DNA of 64,000 bases, taken from Malachius bipustulatus (lineage: Eukaryota > Arthropoda > Insecta > Coleoptera > Melyridae). The notes under the pieces were generated by a model. It had not been told where the DNA came from. It made no database searches and saw only the letters and a list, made by a program, of their open reading frames with translations. Both the position numbers and the translations under genes were made by a program. Numbering within the stretch: position 1 is the first letter of the stretch; each line of letters begins with the position of its first letter. Location: the NCBI GenBank assembly GCA_910589415.1, contig OU342631.1, forward strand, positions 20,026,001-20,090,000, read 5' to 3'. Shown one piece after another: positions 1 through 12,299 of the stretch.

Positions 1-219
1 TATTAGTATAGTTGTCTACTGTAAAAATTTCAGTTTAATTACTTCAAAAATGTGCTCATAAATTGTTGGAGAAATTTAGCCATTTTTACCCTTTTTCTAC
101 CCACGCCACTGGCTTATTAATAGAAAAAATGCAAATTTTGTTGCATGAAATTAAATTTCAAGTCATTTACTTCCAATATTGTGAATTTGATATAAAACTC
201 TTTTTCTATCTAGCTTATA

Positions 220-424
220 CAGGGGTTCAAAAAATAGTCCTTTTTCCAAAAATTAAAATGGCTGCCATTTTGAAACGGCTCGGCCGATTTTGCTCAAGTG
301 CAATACCAGACCACTCCTTGTGGATATCTTACTCCCACAAAAATTTCAGCCTCCTAGATTCAAAACTGCGACCTGAAATGAGATGACAAAAACCGGATAT
401 GTGGAACTTTGAAGGGACACCCTG
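220..424. repeat. Possible short CAGGG-type MITE
   Basis: TA-CAGGGGTTCAAA at the left and GGGACACCCTG-TA at the right form weak inverted ends of about 10 bases around 205 bases. No longer arm pairing was seen. Confidence 0.3.
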
Positions 425-559
425 TAGAAGTAACGTGACTTTTGGAAATTTTTTCAACGAAAATCTAAAGTCATTCCTCAGCTTTACAAGAATCCAAAAT
501 TTCGTTCACTAATCTTGAAAGATAAAGCTACAGGAGCGTTTTGAAAATCGAAATTTCGC

Positions 560-960
560 GATTTTGGAGAAATATATATATATATAAATATATAAATATA
601 TAGATTCATCCAATCATCGTTGTGACATCCTGACGTATAATTTTTGCTATCTCTTCGACATCCGTCGACGTTGTGACATCCAAAATCGGATGCCACAGCG
701 TTTCATGTGTTAGTTAGACAGAGATAGTTAATAAAGGAAGATAAAGGCTGAATTTGAGCTGGAGGTCAAAAAACAGTTTTTTATGGCTAGAGACGTATAA
801 TGTAGTTCCAGCGTATAGTGTGGAGGTGGCGCGCCCGACGTTCGGTGCAGTATATTAATATACTGCTAGAAATCATAACCAATCGATCTTGTGACATCTG
901 CAGTTTTAATGATGTATATTAACTTCTTGCGCTATAGATCTTGTGACATCTTAAAATTGA
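560..960. repeat. Cluster of TTGTGACATCC-type motifs beside a TA microsatellite
   Basis: A (TA)n run at 572-602 is followed by GTTGTGACATCC at 620 and 670, and by CTTGTGACATCT at 889 and 945. The flanking sequence varies, so these are short spaced repeats rather than a simple tandem array. The same arrangement in opposite orientation occurs at 10655-10960. Confidence 0.5.
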
Positions 961-1074
961 CAACAGTGTTGGATGAATAATTCCTACAGCATTCTTGTAA
1001 CATACAAAGAAAGGAACTAAATCATCCATTAACATTTGAATTATTAGGTGTTAGGTATAAAGCGACCATCGCTT

Positions 1075-1882
1075 CTCTGAAATAGCCTTCTTCCGTCCTT
1101 GATACACACTGTAGGCACTAGGTTCCTTTATTCTTTTATGTTTTAAATGTGAATAGAAATTAATTCATGTTTTCTTCTTCGTTGTTATTCGGTAATAATT
1201 AAGTCAATTTTTTATTAAGTAATAATTAGGTCACTGTTTTTATCAAACTCTTAGTCATTACATTAAAAAGATAAATAAATAAACTAAGAAGCGGGTGCTT
1301 TTGAAATTGAAATAAGTAATGAATTAGTTGAAATACTAATAAAAAAATTTAATTGTTATTTTTGGATATTTTTAATTTTTATTCTAAATATCGATCTAAC
1401 TAAATTGTTTATACATTTTTTTTAAATAAATGGCTGTATGTATTTAATATTACCTATTATTATCTATTTTAAAAAATAGATTGGCGTTTGTAATGTTTAT
1501 CATCAAACTATGCCATAAGTCGATAATAGGTACCTAATGCTTTTTTAAAAGATATTTTTCTAGTACTTATAATACCTAATCGTTGTATTTTTAGACTCTA
1601 TCCCATAAGAGGTAATGGGTATCCTTTAGGGTCACATGGTAAAATAATGAAAAAATTCCCATAATCTTTTTTCTTGGAGGCAACCACAGAAATATTATTG
1701 CCAATCACACGTGTTGAAATAGCCTTTTTCTGTGGTTGATACACAATATAAGTACTAGGTATTCCTTTATTTTTTATATTTTAATAATGTGAATAGAAAT
1801 TCATTCATATTTTCTTTGTTGTTGTAATTAGGTAATAATTAAGTCAGTATTTTTATCTAAGTCGTTAGTCATTACATTAAAT
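1075..1882. repeat. Pair of ~180-bp direct repeats
   Basis: 1075-1268 and 1715-1882 share GAAATAGCCTT, GTGAATAGAAATT, GGTAATAATTAAGTCA and TTAGTCATTACATTAAA in the same order. The roughly 450-base spacer holds nothing recognisable. Confidence 0.6.
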
Positions 1883-2850
1883 ACAGGGTGTTAAGATAAT
1901 GACGGATAAACTCTTTAGTACATTTTAGGGGACACTCGGTAGAGCACGTTAAAAATAATTTTAAAAACTCTGGTCTTCAATTTGGTGGGATAAAAAATGC
2001 CAAAGTTAACATTTTACTATCTTTGTTTTTCGTTATTTGCAAAAACTAGATGATTTTACAGATATAAAAAGGGTACCTTAATCATTATCAATTGAAAAAA
2101 ATAGCTTAAAATGTATCACTGGCTGGGAATTTTTTTTATTTTTGCGACTTAATGAAAGTACAAACTTTTAGAAAAATGTTCTGACTTTTTATATCTGGAA
2201 AATGAATCCGGGTGAAAATTTTTCAACGGAATATTTGACATGAGAAATAGTATCTCAAAATAAAGATAATCCCGCTGCAAAATTTTCCCAGGATTTTTTC
2301 GCATCAGAAAAATTATTTTCTGTCTTCTCTACCTACACTAATATTGGTTCTGCATAAATTTTGTATAAGATCATTTTCGAGCAGAATTCGTTAATAAATA
2401 AATAATAAATTTGATAACACCTAAACAAATTTGACGTAAAAAAAATAGTTTACGAGAAACTTGCTATAACATTTCTTTAGCTTTTCGCGACAATTTAAAT
2501 CTCAAATATTTTTCTTTTTGCGGACACAAATCCGCAATGGAGTTTTGAAATACTATTTCTGATTCAATAATATCTAAAGATAATCCTGGTGAAAAATCTA
2601 AATCTTCACCAGCATTTTTTTCACAGATAAGCTTTTATTCGGTGCCAGAATCATAATAACAATAATTATTATTATTTATTGTGCTCGTTTATTCAGAGTT
2701 TAGATCTATTTAATTAGCGACTAAGAAGATACGATACGAGGTCGGTTAAATAAGAGAAAAGGTTATTTTGAGATGGGTGTTTTGCGAAAAACAATTTAAA
2801 TATCGATGGATGATTAATAAAACACCAATGTTTTAAAAAATTCTACTATA

Positions 2851-3598
2851 CAGGGTCAGAACTATTTAAAGGGCCACTACAGGCTACAGGGATATCCTAA
2901 ACCATTGAAGATACGAGGTCGGTTAAATTAGAGAAAAGTTGCGCTATTTTGTGGCCATCTCGAATACTTCAAAACATGCAAGATATTTGTGACCGTTCCT
3001 GAAATATCCTTAAAAAAACTGAAAAATCGAGAAATCTTATTTTCATCATATCTTTTTTGTTATTGGAAATTAATAAATAATTTTTTGTAGGCTTACATAA
3101 GCCATTATAAGCTATTAATCTGTCGTTTCAAACAAATTTTAAGCCGACTAGATCCCAGAGTTTTCATAGTCAACTTTCGGTTTTCTTATGGCCGCCATAT
3201 TATTTTTTTATGTCGTTCGATAAGAAAAAAATAATGGAAACCAAAAATTAATAAACTTTGGAAAATAATAGAAAAAAATGTTTGTTCTTTTTTGTTCTAA
3301 AAAAAATACAATTTTTTAGACCGAATATCATAGAGAAATTAAAAAACTATAAGGCAAGGCAGTATGACTTTATATTGACCTATTTCAGCGACAAATCTTC
3401 TGTTTTTCTTTGAAAAAAGAAGAATAAAATTAATTTTTTTCTGAAGTTTATTAATTTTTGGTTTCTATTATTTTTTTCTTATGACATAAGAATGACATAA
3501 AAAAATTATATGGCAGCCATAAGAAAAACGAAAGTTGACTATGAAAACTCTGGGATATAATAGTCGGCTTTGAAAATTTTTTAAACTATGTATGTATA
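2851..3598. mobile_element. Foldback MITE, right end missing
   Basis: Same family as 61560-62561. The left arm is complete from TA-CAGGGTCAGAAC through the GCCGACTAGATCCCAGAG core. The right arm covers the core (AAACGAAAGTTGACTATG, near 3530) but stops near 3590, beside the nested element that begins at 3601. Confidence 0.75.
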
Positions 3599-3600
3599 TA

Positions 3601-4493
3601 CAGTGTGACCCATTTGTTCTTGAAACACCCTGTAGAATCTTAATTTATGGTGCGATTTAAAAAAAATTCTTTTAAATCATAGAGCTTGATAAACTATATT
3701 TTGGGAGCAAAAAGCGTCTCATTCCTACAAAATCCAGGGCCTACTAGATCAGTGTTTACTTGTAAAATCTCAAAAATTCATATTAGCGATTTTTTTAGAA
3801 AAAACTGGGCACGCCACGGGATTCACCAGCCCTCAAAACGGTACTGTACTAAATTTTACTGAAAATGTCAGAGTGAAAAGGATCTTGTATGTAGTTATTT
3901 TAGAAATTCATAATAATACTCCGAATTTTCATAAATTAATTTGAAAAAGGTCAAAAGCTATCATAAGTAAAAATTAAAATTAAAAAAGTAAAACAAAAGT
4001 TAAAAAAAAAAACAAAAAATTAAAAAAATAAAAAAAAATAATAAAAATAAATAAATAAATAAATAAATAAAAAATTATAAATAAAAAATTAAAGTACCTA
4101 CATTATCACCAACTAGACGTACAATTTCTATTTTGTCTCTCTTGACCTTTTCGAATAAATTAATGAAAAACCGGAGTTCTATTATGAATTTCTAAAATAA
4201 CTGCAAGATCCTTATTACTCTGACATTTCCAATAAAATTTAGTACAGTACCGTTTTGAGGGCTGGTGAATCCAGTAGCGTGCACAGTTTTTTTCTAAAAA
4301 AATCGCTAATATGAATTTTTGAGATTTTACAAGTAATACACTGATCTAGTAGGCCTTGGATTTTGTAGGAATGAGACGCTTTTTGCTCCCAAAATATAGT
4401 TTATCAAGCTCTATGATTTAAAAGAAATTTCTTTAAAATCGCACCATAAATTAAGATTCTACAGGGTGTTTCAAGAACAAATGGGTCACACTG
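3601..4493. mobile_element. 893-bp foldback MITE of a second family, nested
   Basis: It begins CAGTGTGACCCATTTG and ends with the exact complement, with TA at both borders (3599-3600 and 4494-4495). The inverted arms are about 360 bases each. The loop (3965-4095) is an A-rich low-complexity run of AAATAAAT-like units. It shares no obvious core with the outer elements. Confidence 0.88.
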
Positions 4494-4495
4494 TA

Positions 4496-5343
4496 TGTAG
4501 TAGAATTTTTTTAAACATAATCATCCATCACTATGCAGAGACTCTACAAAGTAAGGGTTGAAAACAGAAATTTTAATTTAAATATCCCTATAATATTTTG
4601 ATTAATTCCTGAAAAATCTGAAAATAAAAATAAAAAAAAACAGAATTTTTTTTCATCAAATATTTTTTATTATTGAAAATTAAATAATTATTTTTTGTAG
4701 GTTAACATAAGTCGTCAAGAGCCATCAATTCGGCACTACAAAAAATTTTAAAGCCGACAAGATCCCAGAGATTTCATAGTCAAGTTTTGCTTTTCTTATG
4801 GCCGCCACATTATTTTTTATGTCGTTCGGTATGGAAAAAATAATGGAAACCAAAAATTAATAATTTTCAAAAAATAAATTAAAAAATTTTTTGTTCTTTT
4901 TTCTCTAAAAAAATACAATTTTTTGGACCGAATACCATAGAGAAATTTAAAAAACCATGAGGCAAGCACTATATGACTTCATATTGACGTATTTCAGCGA
5001 GAATTTTTTTGTTTTTCTTCGAAAAAAGTTTATTAGTTTTTGTTTTCCATTTTTTTTACATCGAACGACATAAAAAATAATATGACGGCCATAAGAAAAA
5101 CGAAAGTTGACTATGAAAACTCTGGGATCTAGTCGGCTTTGAAAATTTTTGAAACGTCGGATGGGTAGCTCTTAGCGACTTACGTAAGCCTACAAAAAAA
5201 TATTTATTAATTTCAAATAATAAGAAAGATACGGCAAAAATAAGAATTCTCGATTTTTTTTTTAGTTTTTCAACACCGACTTTTTTTCAGATTCTTATTA
5301 ATCATCAAATTACGCATCTTTTTCTCTAATTTAACCGACCCTG
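4496..5343. mobile_element. Foldback MITE, left end missing
   Basis: A more diverged copy of the 61560 family. Only the inner left arm is present (from about 4600; GATCCCAGAG near 4760). The right arm is complete and ends AATTTAACCGACCCTG before TA at 5344-5345. It complements the missing end of the copy at 2851-3598. Confidence 0.7.
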
Positions 5344-5961
5344 TATTTTAACGTTTACGGCTGTAGATGTTAATATTGACTACAATATTGAATGTAGTCA
5401 AGTTCAAGAACTAATGTTTTTCATTTATTTACAAAGCAAATGCACAATAAAATATTATTCAATACGAACACTACCATAAAGTATTTTTAAAAGAATGTTG
5501 AAGTGGTCTTTCTACTTCAGAGAACGTAATGGGTGTTTAGGTCCATGCATTCAGTATTCAGATGAATAGAAATAGAAGAATTATTAGTCATGTCAATAAA
5601 TAGCGCGCCGCTTAAGGAATTTCACAAGGGTTAACATTATTATTATAACGGTTTATAGTGTATCCTATACCGTATACTACCAGTTACTGCCACTGGTCTA
5701 CTGTGAGGGTTTTATTAATTTCTTTGTATGACATAATATTTGTTTAGTCCCTAATATTATAATACTGTTTTACCTAACATTCATTTAATTTCCCATTTCA
5801 TTATTTAAAAATGATTCAGTAAAATGTTTACCATTCTTTCTAAATTTGCATCCGGAAATGGCAAGCGAATTTATTTCACTTCATACTGAATTTTAAACGT
5901 TAATTTGAATTTTTTCCCTATTGGTACAATAACTTACTGCGCAACTACCAGGCATTGTTTA

Positions 5962-6604
5962 TACGTCATGTTAACATGCAACCCGAAGTGGCATATCAAT
6001 GTTATGGCTTTTTTAAATGGAATGCTCCTATGTTATTGCATTTTTAGATTGTCTGAGAAGAGAAAATAAGATTGTTTACAGTTGGTGGTTAAATTCAGAA
6101 GTTCGTGAGTTATAAACAAGTGAAAATCATAATTTTTGAAGTTCAAGTCCCTGTACAACGAAAACGGCTCTAGATAGAGAAAAACGGCTTACATGTCCCT
6201 AGTTTAACTTGTCATGTACTATCCTAACATGTAGATAAAATGTTTATACAGGGTGATAAAAAATTTGAAAAAATCTGAGATCTTTCCACGCGTCGCCAAA
6301 TAAAAAAAACAAAGAAAGTACAAATGTTTCTATAAGTACCATAAGATAGTACATAAAAAGTTAAAATAGGGATATGAAAGCCGTTTTGCTATATCTTGAA
6401 CCGTTTTCGTTGTACAGGGCCTCGAATTTCAAAAATGGCGTATTGCACTTGTTTATAACTCACAAACTTCTCGATTTAAACATCAAGTGTAAAAGCCAAT
6501 CTTATTTTTTCTTCTCAGACAATCTAAAAATGTGATAAAACAGGAGCATTTCATTTGAAAAAACATACCTTTGATATGCCACTCTCATATTATGGGACAT
6601 TCTG
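5962..6604. mobile_element. Foldback MITE with diverged arms
   Basis: The left arm (about 5962-6235) and right arm (about 6335-6604) are inverted copies. Both carry TTTTTAGATTGTCTGAGAAG and GTACAACGAAAACGG in opposite orientation. The right end reads ...GACATTCTG-TA. The loop contains a CAGGGTGATAAA end motif near 6254. Confidence 0.7.
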
Positions 6605-7274
6605 TATAGTCTAAAACAAATTTAAATAATGGCCCATTGTGATCCTGTAGTTGAACTTGCAAAAAAAAATTTGAAAAAATCAATCGTGTTTGGCTCACAG
6701 AGACCGCTGCGAATGAGCTGGGACCCCTGTATTGTTTTTTCATGTTATTCAGTTAAAAAACAATATCTCATAATTTTTGTTTATTAAAATTTTTTGGAAA
6801 ACAAATAAAAATTTTCATCGAATGACGTCAGTATAAATTTTTATATTGAATTCATTGATTGCCTTGTGTTTTTTTATAACACATTCTGGGGGAAAAATAT
6901 TTTTTTAGCAAAAAAAAAGTATGTAGGTACTTAGCTAGGTACCCCGCTATGTAAATATAATCCTGTTTAAATAACTCTGGCACAATTTTAATTTTCTAAT
7001 GTAAATGTAAGTTTATAATTTGGAGAATGTTTTCATGGTTTCCATGCTGTCAAACAAAGATGACTGTCTATTTATTTATTATTTATTAACTTTTATTGAC
7101 GTGTCAGCTTCCGGTATTCCCGAAATGCCGCCGTCTTGAAAATATTTTTACTAAATTTCTCATGGTAACTTAATTATGTCTGGAAATTTTTTAATTTATG
7201 CTTTAGGACAAATAGTTCCCGAGATATGGCCGCTTCGTACGCTTATAACTGATGACCCTGTATATTAGGACATA

Positions 7275-7556
7275 TTGCTTTTTTCTTCGACAGTGGTCAA
7301 AATTCATCGAAAATCTTCAAGTATGCTCTTTATTAAATAGAAATCCTACCCCTGGTCAATTCATTAGTTTATCGCTTTTGGAGATATTTGCTTTGAAAAG
7401 TTTGATGCATTTTGCTTTTTAATTAATAAAAACTAGAAAACTGATAGAGGTAGGTATAAAATTTAAACAAGAGTACCATGCAGTTGTACCTACGTAAAAA
7501 GGATGATTTTTAAGACTTTCGGTTCATTTTGACCATTGTCGAACAAAATTATATGG
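7275..7556. repeat. Small foldback (~280 bp)
   Basis: TTCTTCGACAGTGGTCAAAA near 7284 is the inverted partner of TTTTGACCATTGTCGAACAAA near 7527. The arms are about 60-70 bases with mismatches. Confidence 0.5.
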
Positions 7557-7592
7557 CCTTAATTAACTAAAAGTGTATAAGTGTAAGCTATA

Positions 7593-8613
7593 CAGCGTGT
7601 CACTGAAATGACTTTACAGCTCTCAGAATATTCCTCGGATGAAACTAATTCGATTTAAGTCAACATATCTTAGTCCTGAGCTGCTTGGTTTGGCCGCTAG
7701 GATATCAAGTGTCTGGTCGCAAATGTCAAATCTGAAATGGTTTTTTTATTATAAAAGCTAAACGGCTGAAGTGATTTTGATGAAATTTGCTAAGACGTTA
7801 TGGTTTTATGGGACAAAAAGTGCAAAAGGAAAGTTACTCATGACCTTAATTCATTGCCATAGATCATGGGTTTTTACAGTTCTTAGTCTTTTTTTCAAAG
7901 GTCTTACAGTCTTTGAACTTCTACACCAATGGAATTAAATTTTTTTTTAATACTGAGAGTAGATTAGTGGACTCATTTTCTACCAAAAAGGAAATCTTGA
8001 TAAAAAGTCGCCGAATCTTATCGTTTAGAAGATAAATCGCATTTGAATGTTGATTCTTATAGGAAATTTCGTATTTTTTTTTTCATGGGATTTTCTTAAT
8101 AAAATAATAAAACTAATTCACATTTTAACGTTCAAATGCGATATTTTAAATGCCCAAAACCGATTTTGAATGTCCAAATGCGATTTTGAATGTCCAAATA
8201 ATGAAATGTAAATTAATTTTATTATTTGTTGTAAATCAAAAAAATCCCATGAAAAATAAATTCGAATTTTCCTATAAAAATCAACATTCAAATGCGTTTA
8301 TCTTCTATACGATAAAGTTAGGCGACTTTTATAAAGAGGTGGTACCTTTTTTGTATAAAATTAGTCGAGTAATCTACGCTCGGTATTTAAATATTATTAA
8401 TTCCATTGGCGTAGAAGTTCAAAGTGGTGAAACCTAAAAAACCATTATCTACGCCAATGAATTATAACGTCATGAATAATTTTAGTATTGCACTTTGTGT
8501 TCCATAAAACCATAACGTGATACCAAATTTCATCAAAATCACTTCAGCGATTTGGCTTTTATAATTCATAATCTTTTGCTAGAGAGCTGTAGAGTCATTT
8601 CAGGGACACCCTG
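7593..8613. mobile_element. 1.02-kb foldback MITE with internal short tandem repeat
   Basis: It starts CAGCGTGTCACTGAAATGAC and ends GAGTCATTTCAGGGACACCCTG, an imperfect inverted pair. The left flank is TA and the right flank CA, a decayed TA. Inner arms pair over hundreds of bases (ACGTTATGGTTTTATGG against CCATAAAACCATAACGT). In the loop, 8130-8200, a unit of about 20 bases (AAATGCGATTTTGAATGTCC) is repeated about three times. The open frame at 8150-8437 is a by-product of this. Confidence 0.75.
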
Positions 8614-9599
8614 CATAACTAGCCTCACGTATGAGTTACGTCAAATTGGTTTCAAGTACCTGCTGTCCAATTTTTATAAGAAGGCTAGGCGTGAACTGCG
8701 CATCTTGTGGGCTTTTTAACTGTTCTACCTTACCAGAATAGAAATTGCATCAGGGGCGCGGCGCACGTAATTCTAAATATTTTAAATGATAAGTGAGTAA
8801 GTATTTAAACTAAGTACGATACGAGTTAACCAGCACGCATCACTGAGCTTTTACATACGGCGACGATACTCTTATCATCCTTATTTGATTGGTTGTTTTT
8901 TTAACGCGGACACCGTCTAACTTTGTTGATATTGGACAACAAATATTTTTGGATTCGGCAGTAGTGACGACTAACGTATCTGCGCACTAACAAATTCTTG
9001 TCAAACTCTCGCCTTCTTATAAAATTTGTACTCTACCTATGTTGTTCTTATGGCAGAAAACGTATATTGTGTGTCAATTTTGGAGTTGATGCCATGAAAT
9101 TTTGAGAAATTGTTCAAAATTTTTTTAATTACTGAAGTTTCCACTTTTAAACCTTATTATAGCTCTTAAACAAGCGAAATTGGTATAAGGCATGTTGTAC
9201 TTTATCATCATTATCTTGATGTCCATTATACTTACCTAAAGATTCAAAAATTTTGGATCGTTCATTCTTCATAAATTACCATGCATTGTATGAAAAGAGA
9301 AATCCTTACCCACTCATCAAAACACTGCCGGAGCTTCATTTGGTGACGTCGACTAGCAAAAAATGGAATTGTGAAATTTAGCCGTTTAAGGACTTAGTCA
9401 ATAAGTTTCCATGGGAAAAAGTAAAAAAAAACATATTTTAGCATTTTCCAAAATATTTTGAGTGCAATATTAAATGATATCGTTTATAATAATTAGAAAA
9501 ATTATTAGGCAAAATAGAAACTAATACTCGTACCAGGAGCGAAATTTTCGGAGTACAAAATATGCGATGTGATAATATGTGGACCCACATATTATTATG

Positions 9600-9760
9600 A
9601 ATTGCAGAACAACTAGTTGAAAAATGGCATACTCCTTATAGCATTATTATGAATTGGCTCAGAGTAAAAATTGGATGTGCTACAATTATTAGAGCGAGCA
9701 GTATGTGCATTAAGAAGAAGTCGTAAACGATGGCGCTCAATTAGGGATTTTTCTGATGGA
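9600..9760 (+). pseudogene. Possible short transposon-protein relic
   Basis: A plus-strand frame reads LVEKWHTPYSIIMNWLRVKI, and a shifted frame continues LLERAVCALRRSRKRWR. This resembles the C-terminal PYS..L.WLR..I.....R....IRGSR pattern of some multicopy animal transposon proteins. The fragment is very short and frameshifted, so the assignment is tentative. Confidence 0.25.
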
Positions 9761-10073
9761 GCTGGAATACCAATATTTTCGTATTAATTATTGTTATTAT
9801 TATATAGTTGTTATACTTTTATACTGATATAATATTATGTAGATTGACGTCATTATGTATCATCTGTTAAGATGTGAAAATTATTATAGTTAATATTTCA
9901 ATAAAATTATATTCATAATATGTGAACCCACAATAATACGCAATGACAATATGCCAAATAACCGAGGCAAATAACTGCAATTACATAACGTAAACCAACT
10001 AAAATAAAATAGTATCAAAATCAAAATTAATATCAAAATTGCTAAACTCAACGGTCGCTTCCGACCTGAGATT

Positions 10074-10345
10074 TTTTTTTTTTTTTTAAAAAGAGGGAGC
10101 ATCGGTCTTAACTGTGTAGGTAAGACATAGTCGCTCCACTCTGGTAAATTGGCTTTGAGCACGAACTCTTTAGCCACACACACTTTTAAATTATATTTGC
10201 CTTTAAAACCTTCGATCGCTTGTTTTACTTTTCACAGACATTCGAAAATGAATCTGAAAAGTAAAGCGGGCCGAGGTGAGTTTTGAACCCGCGATCTATG
10301 GCTTCGTGAGCCAGCGGAGTACCACTAGGCCACGCAAGTCACTAA
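10074..10345 (-). mobile_element. tRNA-derived SINE with 13-bp target-site duplication
   Basis: On the minus strand the element starts near TTAGTGACTTGCGTGGCC. It carries a polymerase III A-box-like TGGCCTAGTGGT and a B-box-like GGGTTCAAAACTC at the spacing of a tRNA. A stem-loop TGGC-TCACGAA-GCCA lies between them. A body of about 190 bases follows, ending in a poly-A of about 14. The sequence CCGACCTGAGATT is present on both sides (10061-10073 and 10346-10358), a clean target duplication. The T-stem pairs poorly, so it is not a working tRNA gene. Confidence 0.85.
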
Positions 10346-10654
10346 CCGACCTGAGATTAATTTAGTTAATTTAATCTAATTCTGACTTGACAATATAATA
10401 GAAGAAAATGCGACAATTCAAACGTTCTCTTTATAATCATACGCCACCAGCGGAGATCAAAGGGTAGCAGTCGAGAGGCGCCCGGCGTCTTAAAACAGGT
10501 GGTATGTATTTAGAGATACTTGAGTAGGACTGCCACTAGTGTTGTAGATCAATCGCTGCTGGAGATTCCGTAAACAGAAGAATGCCTAGGACTCAGTAGG
10601 CTATTACTGTAAAACTTCGCGCGCCGCCTTTATACTCTTAAAAATAACTGGCAA

Positions 10655-10960
10655 CCCTGTGGGGATGTCATAACGTCGATGAAATTTTTATGGATGTCAT
10701 AACGCTGATTCCATAAAAATGTATATCGAATATACAGAGGATGTCAATGTGATAGCAAAAACCAATTTTTTTTTTCGTGTATAGTTCTATTTTTAATGGT
10801 GCAATAACTTTCTCACGTCGTGTTTAGAAAGTCATATTTTTCTTTTTCTTTTATTGTCACTCTAGAGGGTGGATGCAGAAACGTCGAAATTTTTACCGGA
10901 TGTCACAAGATACGATGGTCGACTATATATATATATATAAATATATATATATATATCGTG
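10655..10960. repeat. Inverted cluster of GGATGTCACAA-type motifs beside a TA microsatellite
   Basis: GGGATGTCATAACG, TGGATGTCATAACG, AGGATGTCAATG and CGGATGTCACAAG lie between 10660 and 10910. They are followed by (TA)n at 10924-10956. This is the reverse complement of the layout at 560-960. Confidence 0.5.
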
Positions 10961-11439
10961 GGCAGGTGAATTTTGGAAAACCACTTTTTCGTAATCTGGG
11001 GGTCATGATCGGTGGACATTTGATGAGTTTGGGTGATTTTCGAAAAGTGATGTCGTCCTCAATAGTGTATTTTTTTGTTAAAAAATACACTAATAGCTGG
11101 TTTTATGATAGGTGAACCGTTAATAAAAGTACGAAAAAGGTGTACTTTGACCCTTCACGTAATAAAATCGGACAATAATGCGATTCACTTTACTTGTAAT
11201 ACATCAAAGGATGGTCATAAGTGAATTGGAGATAGCAGTTTGTTTGATATTACCAGAAATTGATATCATTCTCTTCTTTTCTCTTTTTTCAGATTTCACA
11301 ATAAGGTATATCGTATTCTCTCTTGCCAAGAGTAATTTTCTGCTTTACCTACCTACGAGATTTATAGAATTTTAGCTACAAAATTTATGATAAATATTTC
11401 AACCTTCCAAGAAAGAAGAATCAATTTTACGAAGTTTTC

Positions 11440-11885
11440 CCAAATTTTGAATTGAAAGGGCTTAATAAATCACATTTTATGCCGCCACTTGGTGGAAGTT
11501 CCCTCCAACTTCCCCAATCCTACTTCTTTATTCGATTCCTGACAGATTTGTCTATTTCTTACCTCTCTAACAAATTGTGTTCAGCTTTGGGAAGAATTTT
11601 GAAGCGAAACACGACAAAAAATCTCATTATACGTTACCACTCAAAAATGCTCCACTGAAAAAAGGGTTACCAAAAAATTTAATTTCCTCTCCTTATTTTG
11701 GTCTTTAAAAAATTTGTAACTTTACTCCTTCCAAGCTCATAGGTTTCAATTTTAAATTTGGGAAGTATTAGAAACATGTTAAAAAAATCACAGTTATCAC
11801 AGAATTTTGAACTGAAACGAGAAAAATCAAATTTTACGTTACCGCTTGAAAATGGTTCATTCCTTCAAGGGTTCTTCTTCTTCAT
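11440..11885. repeat. Imperfect ~205-bp direct repeats
   Basis: GAATTTTGAAGCGAAAC and TACGTTACCACTCAAAAATG (near 11590-11650) recur as GAATTTTGAACTGAAAC and TACGTTACCGCTTGAAAATG (near 11800-11855). A partial earlier unit may start at 11440. Confidence 0.45.
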
Positions 11886-12240
11886 CATGGTGCCTTCTAT
11901 ATCGAAGGTTGGCGATCTCTTCTTTTAACGCTTCCCTATCCCTTGCTTTATCCTATCTCTGATATTCCTCAGTCAAGATTAATTTTTTTTCCTACGCCCT
12001 TTCTCCCTTCTATTCTTCCCTGCATGATTACGTGCTATTTACTATTTATCATTATACAGAGTACAGAGTATATGGCCCAGATATTGTGTTATTCCTATTT
12101 AAATACTTTTCATCAGTTTTCTGCTGTGTCCAATGCGTGTTAACTTCTTCGTTTGTGACGCATACGTCTGTGAATCCACATTTCAAATGCCTCTAATCTG
12201 TTTATTGATTGCGCCACTGCATAGTCGCCTAACATCATGG
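11880..12240 (-). mobile_element. LINE ORF2 C-terminal fragment
   Basis: The minus strand gives NRLEAFEMWIHRRM (near 12200), then GRIEGRKGVG (near 12000) and DKARDREALKEEIANLRYRR (near 11910). This is the same C-terminal signature as the fragment at 54890-55100. It is interrupted by stops. Confidence 0.6.
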
Positions 12241-12299
12241 AAAACTTGAAGCACCTTCACAGAAACCAATTTATGAAGTCAATATTTGACGAATAAGGA

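Noticed and set aside
3965..4095. A-rich AAATAAAT run as a poly-A tail or microsatellite of its own
   Set aside because: It sits exactly in the loop of the 3601-4493 hairpin and is part of that element.
8150..8437. 95-codon plus-strand frame
   Set aside because: It lies in a foldback loop; its repeated residues come from a 20-base tandem repeat.
10270..10345. Possible tRNA gene on the minus strand
   Set aside because: A- and B-box-like motifs are present, but the T-stem does not pair, and the segment is fused to a body with poly-A and flanked by a 13-bp duplication; it is a SINE head.
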